Positions 20,060 through 30,360 of a stretch of DNA of 64,000 bases are shown piece by piece (within the stretch, counting starts at the first letter, position 1; every line of letters starts with the position of its first letter). The DNA comes from Ascarosepion bandense. Taxonomy: Eukaryota; Mollusca; Cephalopoda; Sepiida; Sepiidae. Where the stretch lies: contig JBBBDQ010001273.1 in NCBI GenBank assembly GCA_037127315.1, positions 3,728,501-3,792,500 of the forward strand. The letters are read 5' to 3'. The position numbers were made by a program, and so were the translations under genes. The notes under the pieces are model-generated. The model was not told where the DNA came from. It did no database searches and was given only the letters and a program-made list of their open reading frames with translations.

Positions 20060-21375
20060 CAAAAATATATATACTTTTGGGGAGTTAAAAGAAGAAAATA
20101 AAACACCTAAAGTTAAAAGGAAAATTGTCAAACAAACTAGAATATCTAGATCAGTAAATGAGCCATGTTTTCTTTGTTTGCAAGAAAAAATAGAAATTAT
20201 TAAATACATGAAGAGTGACATATTACTGAATCAGAGGCATGAAACTACAGTAAATTGTAAACATATTAAAAAATTGACCTTACAATCCTGCTAGAATTAT
20301 AAAATTTACAGTATTAATCTTATTATCTGGATAGTTTAATTTAACTATATGATCTTTCTTCTTATGTTATTTTATCTTGATTTTCTATTATAAATTGTGA
20401 TCTATTTATTGCTTTAAATTTAATTTTAATTTTAAATTATTTCCTTTCATTTTAATTTTTAATGTTTTGTTTTTTTTATTTTATTTTAATTTTAAACCTT
20501 ATTTGATTTTTTAATTTTTTAATTTTAATTTTTCAATTTAATTTTAATTTTAAAAAAGGTATTTTACTTCTCCAATTCATTATATTAGCCCTAATGAATT
20601 TATATTTTCGCGTTAAGTTTTTAAATATCATCTAGTTTGCATTCTATGAATAATTCCTCTGTGTGTATGTGATTTCATCATCAAAAGATGGCAAATGATT
20701 TAGTTTGAAACAATGTAAGGAACGTCTGTATCTATCTATAATTCACTTCCGGCCAAAGTTTGAAATTTCTATTTTCTTTGCAGTTTCTGTTGTCTCTTCC
20801 ACTTTCTTCCCTCTGTACATTTTCTCATTTTTTCTCACTTTTTCCTCTTTGTTAAGCCCAGACACCATGTAATTTATATCTATATCTGTCACCAATTTAC
20901 TTCCTGCCTAAATTTAAAATTTCTCTCTTAGCTGTTTCTGTTGGCTATTTCCTTTCAGTTCTTTCTCCCTTATTTTCTTCTTTGCTTTTTTGTTTCCTCT
21001 GTGTCTTTCTCTTTCCTCTTTCTTTTCCATTTCTTGATTTTTCTTTTTGTTTTCTAATCGGTTCTACCCTCTTTCTTTTCCTCTTCTTTTTTAATATCGT
21101 CTTACCTCGTACAAAAAAGATTTCTAAAAATAAAAGGAAGTGTTCTTTAAAAATGTTCTTTAAAAAAACGTTTATTATTATCATTATTAACTACGTGATG
21201 AGACATTGTTCTTTCAGTGTCGAAACAAAATGTAGCATATTATAGTAGGATGTTTGTCCATGTTCTAATGTGTAATTTATAATAAATATACATCGCTCTA
21301 TCTTTATATTGAACACTTTTTAAAATTAATGTTTTCAACGTTGCAATTATTTTCTTTGTTCCTCATTCATTCTGC
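20060..21375 (+). mobile_element. Penelope-like element PLE-2, 5'-truncated
   Basis: Starts inside the C-terminal GIY-YIG region ('LKEENKTPKVKRKIVKQTR', 'EPCFLCLQEK', 'LNQRHETTVNCKHIKKLTLQS', about 20074-20293), colinear with PLE-1 at 10640-10852. An AT- and T-rich 3' UTR of about 900 bases follows, then a hammerhead-bearing terminus at 21185-21300 and the shared 'cttt(g)ttcctcattcattc' end. The RT is gone. Coding decay is milder than in PLE-1 over the shared segment. Confidence 0.83.
21191..21248 (+). ncRNA. Hammerhead motif in PLE-2 terminus
   Basis: Stem I CTAC (21191-21194)/GTAG (21245-21248); core GTGATGA (expected CTGATGA); stem II GACATTG/CAGTGTC with one wobble; GAAA at 21222-21225; weak stem III ending TATA before the predicted cleavage point. 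A single core substitution (C to G) separates it from consensus on that side. Confidence 0.72.
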
Positions 21376-21589
21376 TCATTGACAAACTTCACTATATATA
21401 TTGAATACTTGAATTATATCTTTGTGCTTCAACCACGAAACACGCTATGGATTTAGCGGCTTGGTTGTGGAAGTCGTTGCTTGGGGAGGCACTATCCTAT
21501 GGGCAAAGGAGCTTGGATTATTTCCACCACGGAATGCGTGAGGAGCGCCGCACTTCACCGAATTTTATATGCTACCTCTTCGTCACCAG

Positions 21590-21712
21590 GGCCCGTGGTA
21601 CAGTTGGTATAACATCAGCTTAATAACCAAGACTGTCTGGGTTCGATTCCTGGTAGTGGATGCGCACTGCTGATGAGTCCCAAACATAGGACGAAACGGC
21701 CGTCCAGTGCAT
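21590..21712 (+). ncRNA. tRNA-like promoter plus intact hammerhead ribozyme
   Basis: A tRNA-like module with A box 'tggtacagttgg' (21596-21607) and B box 'ggttcgattcc' (21640-21650) leads directly into a type I hammerhead. Stem I GCACTG (21664-21669)/CAGTGC (21705-21710), core CTGATGA (21670-21676), stem II GTCC/GGAC (21677-21680, 21689-21692), GAAA (21693-21696), and a short palindromic stem III ACGGCCGT (21696-21703). Cleavage is predicted after C21704. Every invariant core base is present. The layout, including the tiny stem III, parallels the Schistosoma Sm-alpha SINE hammerhead. Minimal stem III ribozymes often work best as dimers. Confidence 0.88.
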
Positions 21713-21781
21713 TCTGTTGAGGTCGAATATATAGCTCGATGATTTACTTAATAATTGTTCAAATCCTTTTACTACTTCTTG

Positions 21782-21805
21782 AAATATATATATATATATA
21801 TATAT
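21782..21805. repeat. (TA)n microsatellite
   Basis: About 11 TA units about 70 bases downstream of the hammerhead unit. Confidence 0.9.
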
Positions 21806-22399
21806 GATGAAGTTTGTCAATTGACTGACAAAAATTATGCCAACTTTGAAGTTTCGGGAAGGCACCATTGTGATGTTCTCACTTCTCGGGTGTTTTTTCT
21901 TTATATACTGTATATCTCTCTTGATATTGAGCACTTTACGACAAAATACCTGCTTTCCAAAATATTTTTTATCAGTAAATCAGTGAAACACACACACACA
22001 TATATTAACAGATAGATACATAGATAACAATTATTATTAAGCAAATAATAATTTTTTTAATTTAACATTATTTATAATATATTCATTAATTGCGTTATAA
22101 TTAGATTATGGATGCGACAATGAAATCAAAAAGTTCTAAAAATGGACGTTTATTTCTTCAATTGGAAAACTTCTAACTCAAAATTGCACATTGTACACAC
22201 ACCTGACTTTTTGCATGAAAAATGGAATACTTGTTTTATTTTGTGGAGGAAAATATTCTTTTTTTTTAGTAATTTTTTCGATTTCTCGGTCTGTAGATCT
22301 GTATTTTCTTGTTAGAAAATCAAACAAACAAACAAACAAACTGGGATGCCTTCTCAAACACGTGAATCCAGTTTATAAGATATTTTTACTGGAATCGTA

Positions 22400-22960
22400 A
22401 CACGAAAACTGAATGTCTGGTTATTTTCTACAAAAAGGAGCCCAAATGTCAATTGCAGGTCGGGGACACTAAAATAAAGCAGGTACAGAAATTTAAATAA
22501 CTGGGAAGGGTTTTAACAGAGGACAGAAAGTGTGACACTGAGATTTGAAGTGTGTTGGCATGCATGGCTAAGGAAACATTTCAAAAGCTGAGAGACAGGA
22601 AAATTTCATTGCAAACAAGAAACTGTGTATTCGACTGTTATGTGAGGTATGTCCTTCTATATAGCAGCGAATGATGGACAATATCCTTAGAGATGAAGGA
22701 AATACTCGAAACAACAAAATGTGGTTCTACACGTATTGAGAAAGAAGAGCTTCGAGAATCTGTAACTCACAGGGCTGATATTAGGGAAAGAGAGACAAGG
22801 GAAACAGCGCGTAACATACATGATAAGCTTAAATATTAAAAATGAATATTAGATCAGGCTTTTGGAGAAATAACAACACAAAATTTATTAAGAACAACAA
22901 TGAAGAAGATCTGGAGGGCCATTATTGCCAACGTATTGAAGAGACACGGCACTTAAAAGA
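22400..22960 (+). pseudogene. LINE C reverse transcriptase 3' fragment
   Basis: Plus strand encodes 'KEPKCQLQVGDTKIKQVQKF' (about 22433-22492), 'VLTEDRKCDTEI', a decayed 'VFDCYVRYVLLYSSE-WTIS' (the CYV--VLLYGSE-WTI block) and a scrambled C-terminus to about 22960. Colinear with 12585-13275 but interrupted by stops. Confidence 0.82.
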
Positions 22961-23400
22961 AGAACATTTATTATCTGATATATAGCAACATTTATCTAAA
23001 CAGTTAAGATTGAAGCCATTTTGTTCTGCAATGATTCAACAAAGGGCTGCGTTTCTTGGAAATATTTTTAATTATGAAGTTTCAAATTAATAGCCACTTT
23101 GCTAGTTTGAAACTTTAATGTGGATCTTAGTGCTGAGATGATGGATAAACAGATTGTTTATGATAACTGTAAAGGTTCTTAAAGATATAAAACACTGGAT
23201 ATTACCAAAATGTTTGGCTTGTATCACTGAACTGTGAATACGTTCCTTAAAGAGGCTGGAAGATTATTCAGATGTAGGTCTGATTAGATCAAGTTGAAAA
23301 CAATCACATTGACGCGTACCACGTATCAAAAGAAAAGTTTCAAAATATTCAGGTTAGACATTTCAGTTGCCATGGAATAGCGGAAGTGTAGAAAATTATA
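22961..23400. other. Unclassified stretch
   Basis: Moderately AT-rich sequence without recognisable protein or RNA features. Confidence 0.5.
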
Positions 23401-23429
23401 TATATATATATAGATAGATAGATATATAT

Positions 23430-23473
23430 CCGCAGACAGATCTGTTTCGCTGTATGACGGCTCATCAGTACGG
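23430..23473 (-). ncRNA. Hammerhead ribozyme, well preserved
   Basis: Stem I CCGTA/TGCGG (one G-U pair), core CTGATGA (23462-23468), stem II GCCG/CAGC with one C-A mismatch, GAAA, palindromic stem III ACAGATCTGT, and cleavage after GTC (23435-23437 on the minus strand). All invariant core bases are present. Confidence 0.85.
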
Positions 23474-23721
23474 TTAGACATCCGATTGCTTTTACCCAGG
23501 ATTTAAACCCGCACGAACTGGCGTCAGTCGGCGATTCTACCTCTGAGCTATGGACGCTCAGTAGAAGGAGGCAGACTTTAGCGTGTGATATACCATGTAT
23601 ACATACGCCAATAGTTTGAGTGTTTTAAATCATTGCTGAATGAACGATGCGTGATGCTACTGTTTATTGAAAGTCTACCATTCTTCCAGAGTGATCAATC
23701 AGGGTGTGAGAGCATAGTCAT

Positions 23722-23765
23722 ATGCAGACAGATCTGTTCACTGTATCACAGCTCATCAGTACTGT
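23722..23765 (-). ncRNA. Hammerhead ribozyme, core damaged
   Basis: Same fold as 23430-23473 with CTGATGA intact and stem III ACAGATCTGT intact, but the conserved CGAAAC segment reads TGAAC, one A short, which should abolish or strongly reduce cleavage. Confidence 0.8.
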
Positions 23766-23792
23766 TGGACATCCGATTGCTTTGACCCAGGA

Positions 23793-23960
23793 TATATATA
23801 TATATATATATATATATTTATCCTAAATAACATCAAATATATCCTAAATAAAATAATAATAATAAAATAAAATAAATTAATAAAATAATATATATTCTAA
23901 ATAAAATAAAATAATATATATATCCTAAATAAAATAATAGAACGTGAAAACAATCAATTA
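23793..23960. repeat. TA and 'cctaaataaaataa' low-complexity array
   Basis: A TA run followed by four or five copies of 'tatatcctaaataaaataat'-like units. Confidence 0.8.
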
Positions 23961-24707
23961 TTAAATCTATAAGCGGCCTTCATAAGACAAGTCGACTGAA
24001 ACAGGGAAAAGAAGAAATGAGCATCAATATTTCAGCCATTTCCACCGCTAAATACAGTACTACACGAAATTGATCATTGATATTGCAAAGCTTGGGTGGA
24101 TTTCAGATGAAGCAGCTCTCGCAGGTTAGGACATCATCAAGGGAGAAGTGGTAAGATCACTTTGAATGTGATTGTAGGCAGTAAAATAATGGATTAAAGG
24201 TAAGTTGAAGATGATGCTAAGATGACAACCAAAAGTCACATGGATTTGATGAAGGCCCACGTGGAGCCATGGTTAAAGCATAAGTCGCGTTCAAAAACAA
24301 AATGAGTTTTTTTTTTCTTCAGAGAAAGAAACTTTATCACACGATTTCTTATTTTTAATCCCTTTTTTCCGTAGCCATACCAATATTTATTGTTTTAAAA
24401 GTGATAGCATTCATCAGCTGGATGTCACTCAATGCTACAGAGCCCACTCTATTCTGATATCTAAACCATAGTTGTCAGTAGGAAGAAGAAACTAGTTCCC
24501 GCTTTTACTCAGGTCAACAGTACAAAGGAAACGCAGCAGACTGGCTTCAAATTTAGACTCTGCTAGGTGATTCGACGTTCTGCGCTGATAAACGGATTAA
24601 AAATTGAATACTAGATACTCTTTTAGTAGCCAAACACATACCAACACGAAGATAATTAAACCCTAAAATTAGTCTGATTTATCAAAGATCAGAGCTCAGC
24701 GTCTTAC

Positions 24708-24758
<51 letters not shown>

Positions 24759-24995
24759 CCATGTTTGGACAATGTTTTCTAATATCCCAACGTAATTTTT
24801 TTTTCGGTAAATGCTAGTTTCTAATTGAATGATTAAAAATCTATTTGCATATTTGAGTGAGTTCGATCTAAAGTACCGTAGTTGGTGTCTGGGAACTTCT
24901 TTTAGTAGAAAATTAATTTTTCAGTATTTAGTTGCTTGTCTTCTATTACAGTGCTTTCCCCCACCATATGCTAAGAACCGGCAAATAGTGAAATA
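23961..24995. other. Unclassified stretch with (AAT)n
   Basis: Ordinary AT-rich sequence with an (AAT)n microsatellite at 24709-24753. No gene or repeat family recognised. Confidence 0.5.
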
Positions 24996-25019
24996 CGCTC
25001 TAAGGAGATTCATCTAAGT

Positions 25020-25600
25020 CTGTTGTTACAGGTGCTTTATTAAAATTAACAGTATTTTCTAGATTTGATATTTTAAAAGTTAGCCCTGCTGTCCACAATA
25101 AGTGTACTTGGCTGGATTATAGAAAATTCCGTTCGTGAGCCTAAATGGCCAAGTCACTTTTTGTCCCTCATGCTATATAAATGGGCTGAGAAGCGGAAAA
25201 GAGAGTCGGCAGTTAGGGGCCAGTCAGGATTATTGTAGAGTCCCAGGCAGCCTGAGTGATGTAAAAAGGGATTAGAATAAGAGGGATGTAGAGTGTGAAT
25301 CAGATGAAATATTCGATGGCCGGAAAGGAAGATTTGCTCAATTAGTTAAATTGGGACAGAAGACAGAAATTGCAGTGAAGATATCCCAAGTTTAAAATAT
25401 CTACACTTTGACAATGTCAGGTGAATTCATGAATAAAGTAAGCAACATATAGAAACAGAATTTGTCTGCTTTTCTCGTCAAGGCGATAACTTGACATGAT
25501 CGGATCTGGGACTTTTCTCGTCGAGGCGATATTTCAACCCCGGTTTCTTTGCTATACATACACTACGCTTTTCGTTGTTTTTGTTGACATCAATACAAAC
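25020..25600 (+). repeat. Possible LTR-like regulatory segment
   Basis: A TATA-type 'gctatataaatgggctgag' at about 25173-25191 lies upstream of a G/A-rich transcribed-looking segment, with 'aataaa' at 25432-25437 and two 'ttttctcgtc-aggcgat' repeats (about 25474 and 25516). This would fit a decayed solo LTR, but clear TG...CA ends, target duplication and primer binding site are not evident. Confidence 0.25.
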
Positions 25601-25635
25601 GGTAATATACACATTATGTGAGGTGAATCTGTCAA

Positions 25636-25915
25636 TCAGTTAAGTGCTATACGTGATACACGCTTGGGCGATCATGTCTCGATAGAGTCATGAGTGACTG
25701 GGTAGAAGATTATCCCGCAGTAAGTTACAATTACTTTCTGCGGTAGACTACTTGTCGACCAAGGCTATAGAACCCAATCTGTACAATTATTTAACCAATA
25801 ACAGGAGGGTAGAGACGGATTAATACCTTTCTCGAGGGTATTTGCCGGTAAGTGAATGCAAGGAATTCAACTGGAATTCGAACTCGCATTCCCCGATTTC
25901 TCGTTCCGAGGTACA
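25636..25915 (-). mobile_element. SINE1, near full length
   Basis: Minus strand reads 'cctcggaacgagaaatcggg', 'gagttcgaattccagttga', the central domain, 'gttattggttaaataatt', 'ctaccgcagaaagtaattg' and 'cacttaactg'. One of the best-preserved copies here. Confidence 0.88.
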
Positions 25916-26059
25916 GTTGGTGAAAAACTTACAGGGGGCCGGGGAACGCGGCTGTATGCTTAGATTCTAAGGATGTGCATAAACTGCTTTAAATGGCTTT
26001 AAGTGTTAGTGGTGGAACCTTATCTTTTTGAAGGGCATTACTACAAATTGAACTCGATA

Positions 26060-26410
26060 ATTCTTGCTGTAAACTCAAGTTCACATTCCTCCTCAGGTCT
26101 TTAGAGGTTTTTCCTTGTTTCCTGTTTAGAACTGGGTTTCTGGTTCCTTCTAAAGTCTACTTCAAATATATACTTCTATCGTCTCCGCCTAAACTTATTT
26201 AGTATTTATTGACTTATTTTTTTCTTAAACATGAGTAGATAGGTTTGCCTGTCTCCCGATTTACAAACCTCCTCTGTTTTTGGAACAGGAACAGGAGTAG
26301 AGATTTATCCCCTATTCTCAGTTTAAGATTGGGTTTCCGATTTCTTCCAAAGTTTTTGCACTCCTAGTAGCTTATTGCATCTTAGTGACATTATCGCCTT
26401 GCTTGTGGAA
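26060..26410 (+). repeat. R2 dispersed repeat, two tandem units
   Basis: Two units (about 26070-26230 and 26240-26410) match 4535-4925: 'cttctatcgtctccgccta', 'gagtagataggtttgcctgt', 'gtagagatttatcccc', and terminal 'gacattatcgccttgcttg'. Conservation of the tandem format at two loci suggests that it is the family's native structure. Confidence 0.68.
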
Positions 26411-26489
26411 ATTGATTTTATAAAAGAATCAATAATTAAATCCACAACTTCGACCTTAAAAGGGTTTTCTAAGCATTTTTCAACACCTT

Positions 26490-26850
26490 ATTGCGTAAAT
26501 AATTGATTGTTTGTTTTATGCAGCTTATCAAATTTTGCAGGTTATTTAAAGCCTGAAATTTTTTAGATTGTAAGATTTTACAATTGCTAATTAGCCCATA
26601 GCTTTGAAGAGAAGAGGCCGATTCATATTATTTCTAGGGATATTTCCGCGTAAGGGAATATAACAAACCCGACTGGACTTGGGATTTGGTTCTCCGATTA
26701 ACAATTCCGACGTATTATTCATTACACCATCCGCACATACAAGCTTACAGCACATGATATTCAAAAGTGGTCACCCATCTAGGTATTGATCAGTCTCGAA
26801 GCTGCTTAACTTCGGTGATCCTAAGAATTTTCGGGAGATAATGACTTACT
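26490..26850 (-). mobile_element. 5S-headed chimeric SINE, copy
   Basis: Minus strand reads a partial 5S head ('gatcaccgaagttaagcagc', 'gatgggtgacc'-like, about 26735-26835), the tRNA-related 'gtgtaatgaataatacgtcg' segment, the central 'cccttacgcggaaatatccc' domain and the tail to about 26490. Adjacent to a second copy in the same orientation. Confidence 0.8.
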
Positions 26851-26854
26851 GATA

Positions 26855-27125
26855 GAAGTCTTCTAATTAGTACATAGTTGACAGGAAGAAGAGCTGGATT
26901 CATTTCATCCCAAAGGTTATTTACCCGTAAGTGAATATAACGAACACGACTGGAATTGGCTCGAGGCTATCCGATTAACAGTTACGAGAATTTAGCCATT
27001 ATACTACCAAGCTTACAACAAAGCTTACACCATCTGGTATTTCCAAACGGTCACGACGAGATTAGTCGGTAATTATTGAGGTACTGACCAGCGATTACTT
27101 CGGTGATCGTTCGAGAACTAGCTTT
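26855..27125 (-). mobile_element. 5S-headed chimeric SINE, copy
   Basis: 5S-like head at about 27025-27125 ('gatcaccgaagtaatcgctg', 'tcagtacctcaataatt') with a small insertion, then the tRNA-related segment and central 'attcacttacgggtaaat' domain to about 26860. Lies head-to-tail behind 26490-26850. Confidence 0.75.
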
Positions 27126-27129
27126 TCAA

Positions 27130-28365
27130 CATTATATTAACTTTAGCATTCAGTTCAGTAATTACATTTTAATTTTAGGTATCAACACAGTCCATTATTA
27201 TCTTACTAGGCTTGAACCTGACTGGATGCTCTACCATATGTGACTCTACTAAGAAAAATCTCGTAAAACACAATAGAAAAAATGTTTCTGTCTCTGTGCC
27301 ACTTGACCCACTATGTATGAAAGCACATTTTTGCCTGGAAACATTTTCAGCATCTGGCCAGTATAAAATACTAACCCGTACTTTGACTTAGGTACATTTG
27401 ACATTGACAAACATTCGGATGATGTATGAGGTGCGCAGACGATTTGATAGAAAAAATGCTAATTTCTTGATTAATTTGACCGGTATGGCGATGTCAAAGG
27501 ATGGAGTGTAAGCAATGGCAGCGGCCTCTGGCGGCCACTGTTTGGATGATTGATTGCCTCCCTTATTAGCCCTTTGCCATCTGAGAACCGAGAAACGAGA
27601 TCCAATATCTATGGAACACCAGCTCTACCATAACAGATAGTTTTCATTTCCTGGTTTCGATTTTGTTTCTTTTCTTTTTTTTTTTAGTGAATTCATTTAT
27701 TGCGTTGTTTTTTGTTTGTTTGTTTTTGTTTTTTGTTTTTGTTTGTTTGTTTCCTTCTTTCTTTTTTTTCTTTTTTTATTACATACTGAACTTTTTTCAT
27801 CGATAGTTTTCGTACATATAGAAAAATATACATTGGCGCCAACCGTAATACGTTCGCCATCCAAGCTCATATTGCGGGACCAGTTCGCTTTTGGAATGAG
27901 TTCTTTTCTTAATATTCCAATCGACACTGGTGAAGCGAATGTTTATATCTTTGGAAAACGAAACAAACGATTGGAGTTCAAATTTAAGCTACGCGTGCAT
28001 GTGTTCACTTCGTTCAAATTCTAATATTAAAATGCATAACTCCACTTTTCAACATATCCTCAGGCCAGATAAATTGGAAAACATTTCTCGTCAGTGTTTG
28101 ATTTGAAAACAGTATGCTGTGTATGAATTTCAGGGAGCGGTGAAGGTTGGGAATTTTCTAATTTGACTCTTGTCGTAAACAGCAAGTTGAGTTCGATTAT
28201 TTTTTCAATCTTCTTGATCAATTCTGAAAAAGATTTTACGAGATTGCACTGAAAAGACAACGGTACGCCTACGACGAAACCCCAAATTGTATTTTGATGT
28301 TTTTTTGTTATTTTTAATTTTATATTTCGCCTAAAAGAGAACTTTAAAATCTCTCATGGTAGAAT
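27130..28365. other. Mostly unclassified; small GC-richer patch
   Basis: 27460-27620 is GC-richer ('ggcagcggcctctggcggcc') than its surroundings, followed by T-rich sequence (27665-27780). A plus-strand frame at 27780-28022 has mixed composition but matches no family I know. No repeat partner within the window. Confidence 0.4.
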
Positions 28366-28369
28366 TTTA

Positions 28370-28870
28370 CTGAATGTGTTGTGTGATATAAATGAAAGAG
28401 GAGGTTGGAGGGAATATTATGAGAATTTGGAGGATGGATAACTATTCATACATGACTTGTAAAAGTTAACATTGTAGTGTTTATGGAAACATCCATGCGG
28501 GATTTTATTCTACAAAATCGCAATCTTCGGAAAAAAGCTCTCAGATTGAAACTTTCTTATTATAAAGAAAATACAGGAATATGAGCGTGATTCTGCTTTA
28601 TGAAGATATCATGACGTCGTTTTGCTGTGAAGGTCTGAACCGCTGGAAGTAAAGAATGGAATTCCTCTGAATATTTACCATGGAAATGGTGAGAGTTTAG
28701 ACATGTAGCACCTGGGAAATAAAACGAACATAGGAAAATAATTTCCGCAAGATTGTGTAAACGATTTTAAATACAACCAAGACTAGAAAGATTGGATATC
28801 TCCAGCGCACTAATGGTGACAATGTTCAATTCTTGGTCTAATCTGACTCTTGTAAAGAAAAGGCAGAGCA
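28370..28870 (-). pseudogene. LINE B reverse transcriptase 3' fragment
   Basis: Minus strand encodes 'FHGKYSEEFHSLLPAVQTFT' (about 28630-28689) with 'KRRHD', the same block as in 4025-4215, then a decayed 'FNLRAFFRRLRF' segment and closing 'FYKS'-type residues. A remnant of the 'SNLTLAKR' region lies near 28820-28860. Frameshifted. Confidence 0.68.
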
Positions 28871-28879
28871 CAATACTGC

Positions 28880-29455
28880 TGTCACATCTGGTCGGGTGAC
28901 CCTACTATTCACCTCGGGGTTCTTGATAAAATCCAACGGAAAATCTACAATGAAATCGATCCCGATATGGTAGCTTAGCTGCAGTCACTTTCTCACCGGC
29001 GTAATGTGGCTTCCCTATGTATGTTCTACAAATACTTTCGCGGTTTCTGCTCCGACGAACTTAGCTCTCTGGTGTTCTCTCTGCATATATTTACTCGAGC
29101 TACAAGACTAACAACTATAAAATGTAACCGCAACTTCTATTCTTCCGCTTCTTTTCTCGCCCTCCCCGCCCGTAGAATTCCCTTCCGTATACTTACTTCC
29201 CCGACAGCCATAATCTCCAAGAATTTAAATGTAAGATCAATTGTCATCTCCTATGTCTATGACTCGCATCATTTCTCTCATGTTCTTTTCTCCGTCCCCT
29301 CTACTCTCATCACTCAAGTTCTCTCATTCTTCTTTTACTCATTCTCTGACACCCCCTATAACTTGGTTCTCTTTCTTATTACTTTTCTCCTATGTAGCCC
29401 CCTGCACACCAGTAGTAGTAAAACTGTCTTACTTGGGTGAAATTATTAAAAAATA
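28880..29455 (+). pseudogene. LINE A reverse transcriptase 3' fragment
   Basis: Reading across frames: the 'CSHIWSG' position, 'LDKIQRKIYNEIDPDMV', then 'NVASLCMFYKYFRGFCSDEL' (about 28999-29058), 'RATRLTTIKCNRNFYSS', 'ALPARRIPFRILTSPTAI' and 'SKNLNVRSIV', with the 3' UTR ending 'ttacttgggtgaaattatta' near 29450. One of the clearer LINE A C-termini. Opposite orientation to the LINE B fragment next to it. Confidence 0.84.
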
Positions 29456-29559
29456 AGGTGTCAGACACTTTCTGAATATGTACAAAGGACATACATACCA
29501 TTTTAAAGCAACATTTGTGATGGACTGTGTATGAGTTCCACTTCAAATTTGGGGTGAAT

Positions 29560-29925
29560 TTGATTAATTGATTGATTTTTTTTACAGTTATCAACCATTT
29601 TGCAAATTATTTAAAGTCAGGAAACATATTTTTAGATTGTAAGAATCTTTTTAGATAATAATGATATAGTGAAACAATTCATACTAATTAACCCATAGAT
29701 GGAAAGAAAAGAGCTAGAATTATTCTTAGAGCTTTTGCGCGTAAGTGAATATAAAATAACCTGACTGGAATTGGAATTCGGCTTTCCGATTAGCAATTTC
29801 GAACCGTTATCCATTACACCATCCACACATTCAAATTTACAGCACCTGATATTCCCAAGCTGTTACCTATCTAGGTACTGATCAGGTTGTCTTTATTTAG
29901 CTCCGGTGATTGCACGGAAACCGTA
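29560..29925 (-). mobile_element. 5S-headed chimeric SINE, full structure
   Basis: Minus strand: 5S head (about 29835-29925, 'gtacctagataggtaac' and 'ccaagcttgggaata'-type end), then 'gtgtggatggtgtaatgg', 'gaattccaattccagtcagg', central 'attcacttacgcgcaaaagc', 'tatgggttaattagtatg' and the family tail to about 29560. The tRNA-related part aligns with the head of SINE1, showing the chimeric build. Confidence 0.83.
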
Positions 29926-29929
29926 AGAA

Positions 29930-30360
29930 GATTAAGCGATTTACACATCCAAGCTTACTGCACGGACTTACTCCACGATTTTCTACGCTTAGGGTTATCA
30001 CAGTATTTCCACTTTTCATCGCCGGTCATGATACGATGCAAAAGACCTTTCATTTTCTGCCGTTGAAAGAGTTGTTCACACGTAACAAGACACCGTTCGA
30101 CGTCTCTTGGCTTCAATTCGAACGGCACCAAATGTCCTTACTTTGAATCATTCCTAATGCTTTCAGACGTTGTGAAACTTTGTGTGATCAACTCCTAATG
30201 TTTCTGTAAGTTCAGATTACGTCTGGTATTAGTTTTTATGATGTAATGCTTCCAGTACTTCGATTCCAAACCTTTTCGTTGCACCAGAGCGTGCTTTATC
30301 TTCAACAAGAAAATCATTATTTTTGAAGCGTTTAAACAAATCACGAGAACTTATTCAAGG
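29930..30360 (-). pseudogene. Mariner transposase N-terminal/central fragment
   Basis: Minus strand encodes 'FKRFKNNDFLVEDKARSGA' (about 30280-30340), 'FGIEVLEALHH', the second helix-turn-helix remnant, and past several stops 'RKXKVFCIVSWPAMKSGN' (the 'LHRIVTGDEKW' block; the first catalytic Asp is not preserved). It joins 'gagaacttattcaagg' at 30345-30360, nearly identical to 45770-45785 at the end of the other mariner copy, which suggests an internal deletion bringing the terminus next to the coding region. Confidence 0.78.

Larger units (their letters stand above)
23427..23792 (-). mobile_element. Hammerhead SINE in head-to-tail tandem
   Basis: Minus-strand order: 5'-truncated unit, ribozyme 2 (23722-23765), a complete unit body, ribozyme 1 (23430-23473), then (TA)n. 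Predicted cleavage points lie 292 bases apart. The body carries a tRNA-like module with A box at 23540-23550 and B box at 23499-23510. The organisation matches retrozymes and hammerhead SINEs, which yield monomer-length RNAs, often circularised. The same body occurs at 7467-7705, 51480-51690 and 54670-54920. Confidence 0.88.

Noticed and set aside
19922..20221. 99-codon minus-strand frame
   Set aside because: It lies antisense to the PLE-2 C-terminus, whose sense-strand reading matches PLE-1.
27697..28024. Overlapping frames on both strands as a coding exon
   Set aside because: The first part is T/G-rich low complexity; the remaining 80 codons show no family signature.
29910..30146. 78-codon plus-strand frame as a small protein gene
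   Set aside because: Antisense to the mariner fragment on the minus strand.
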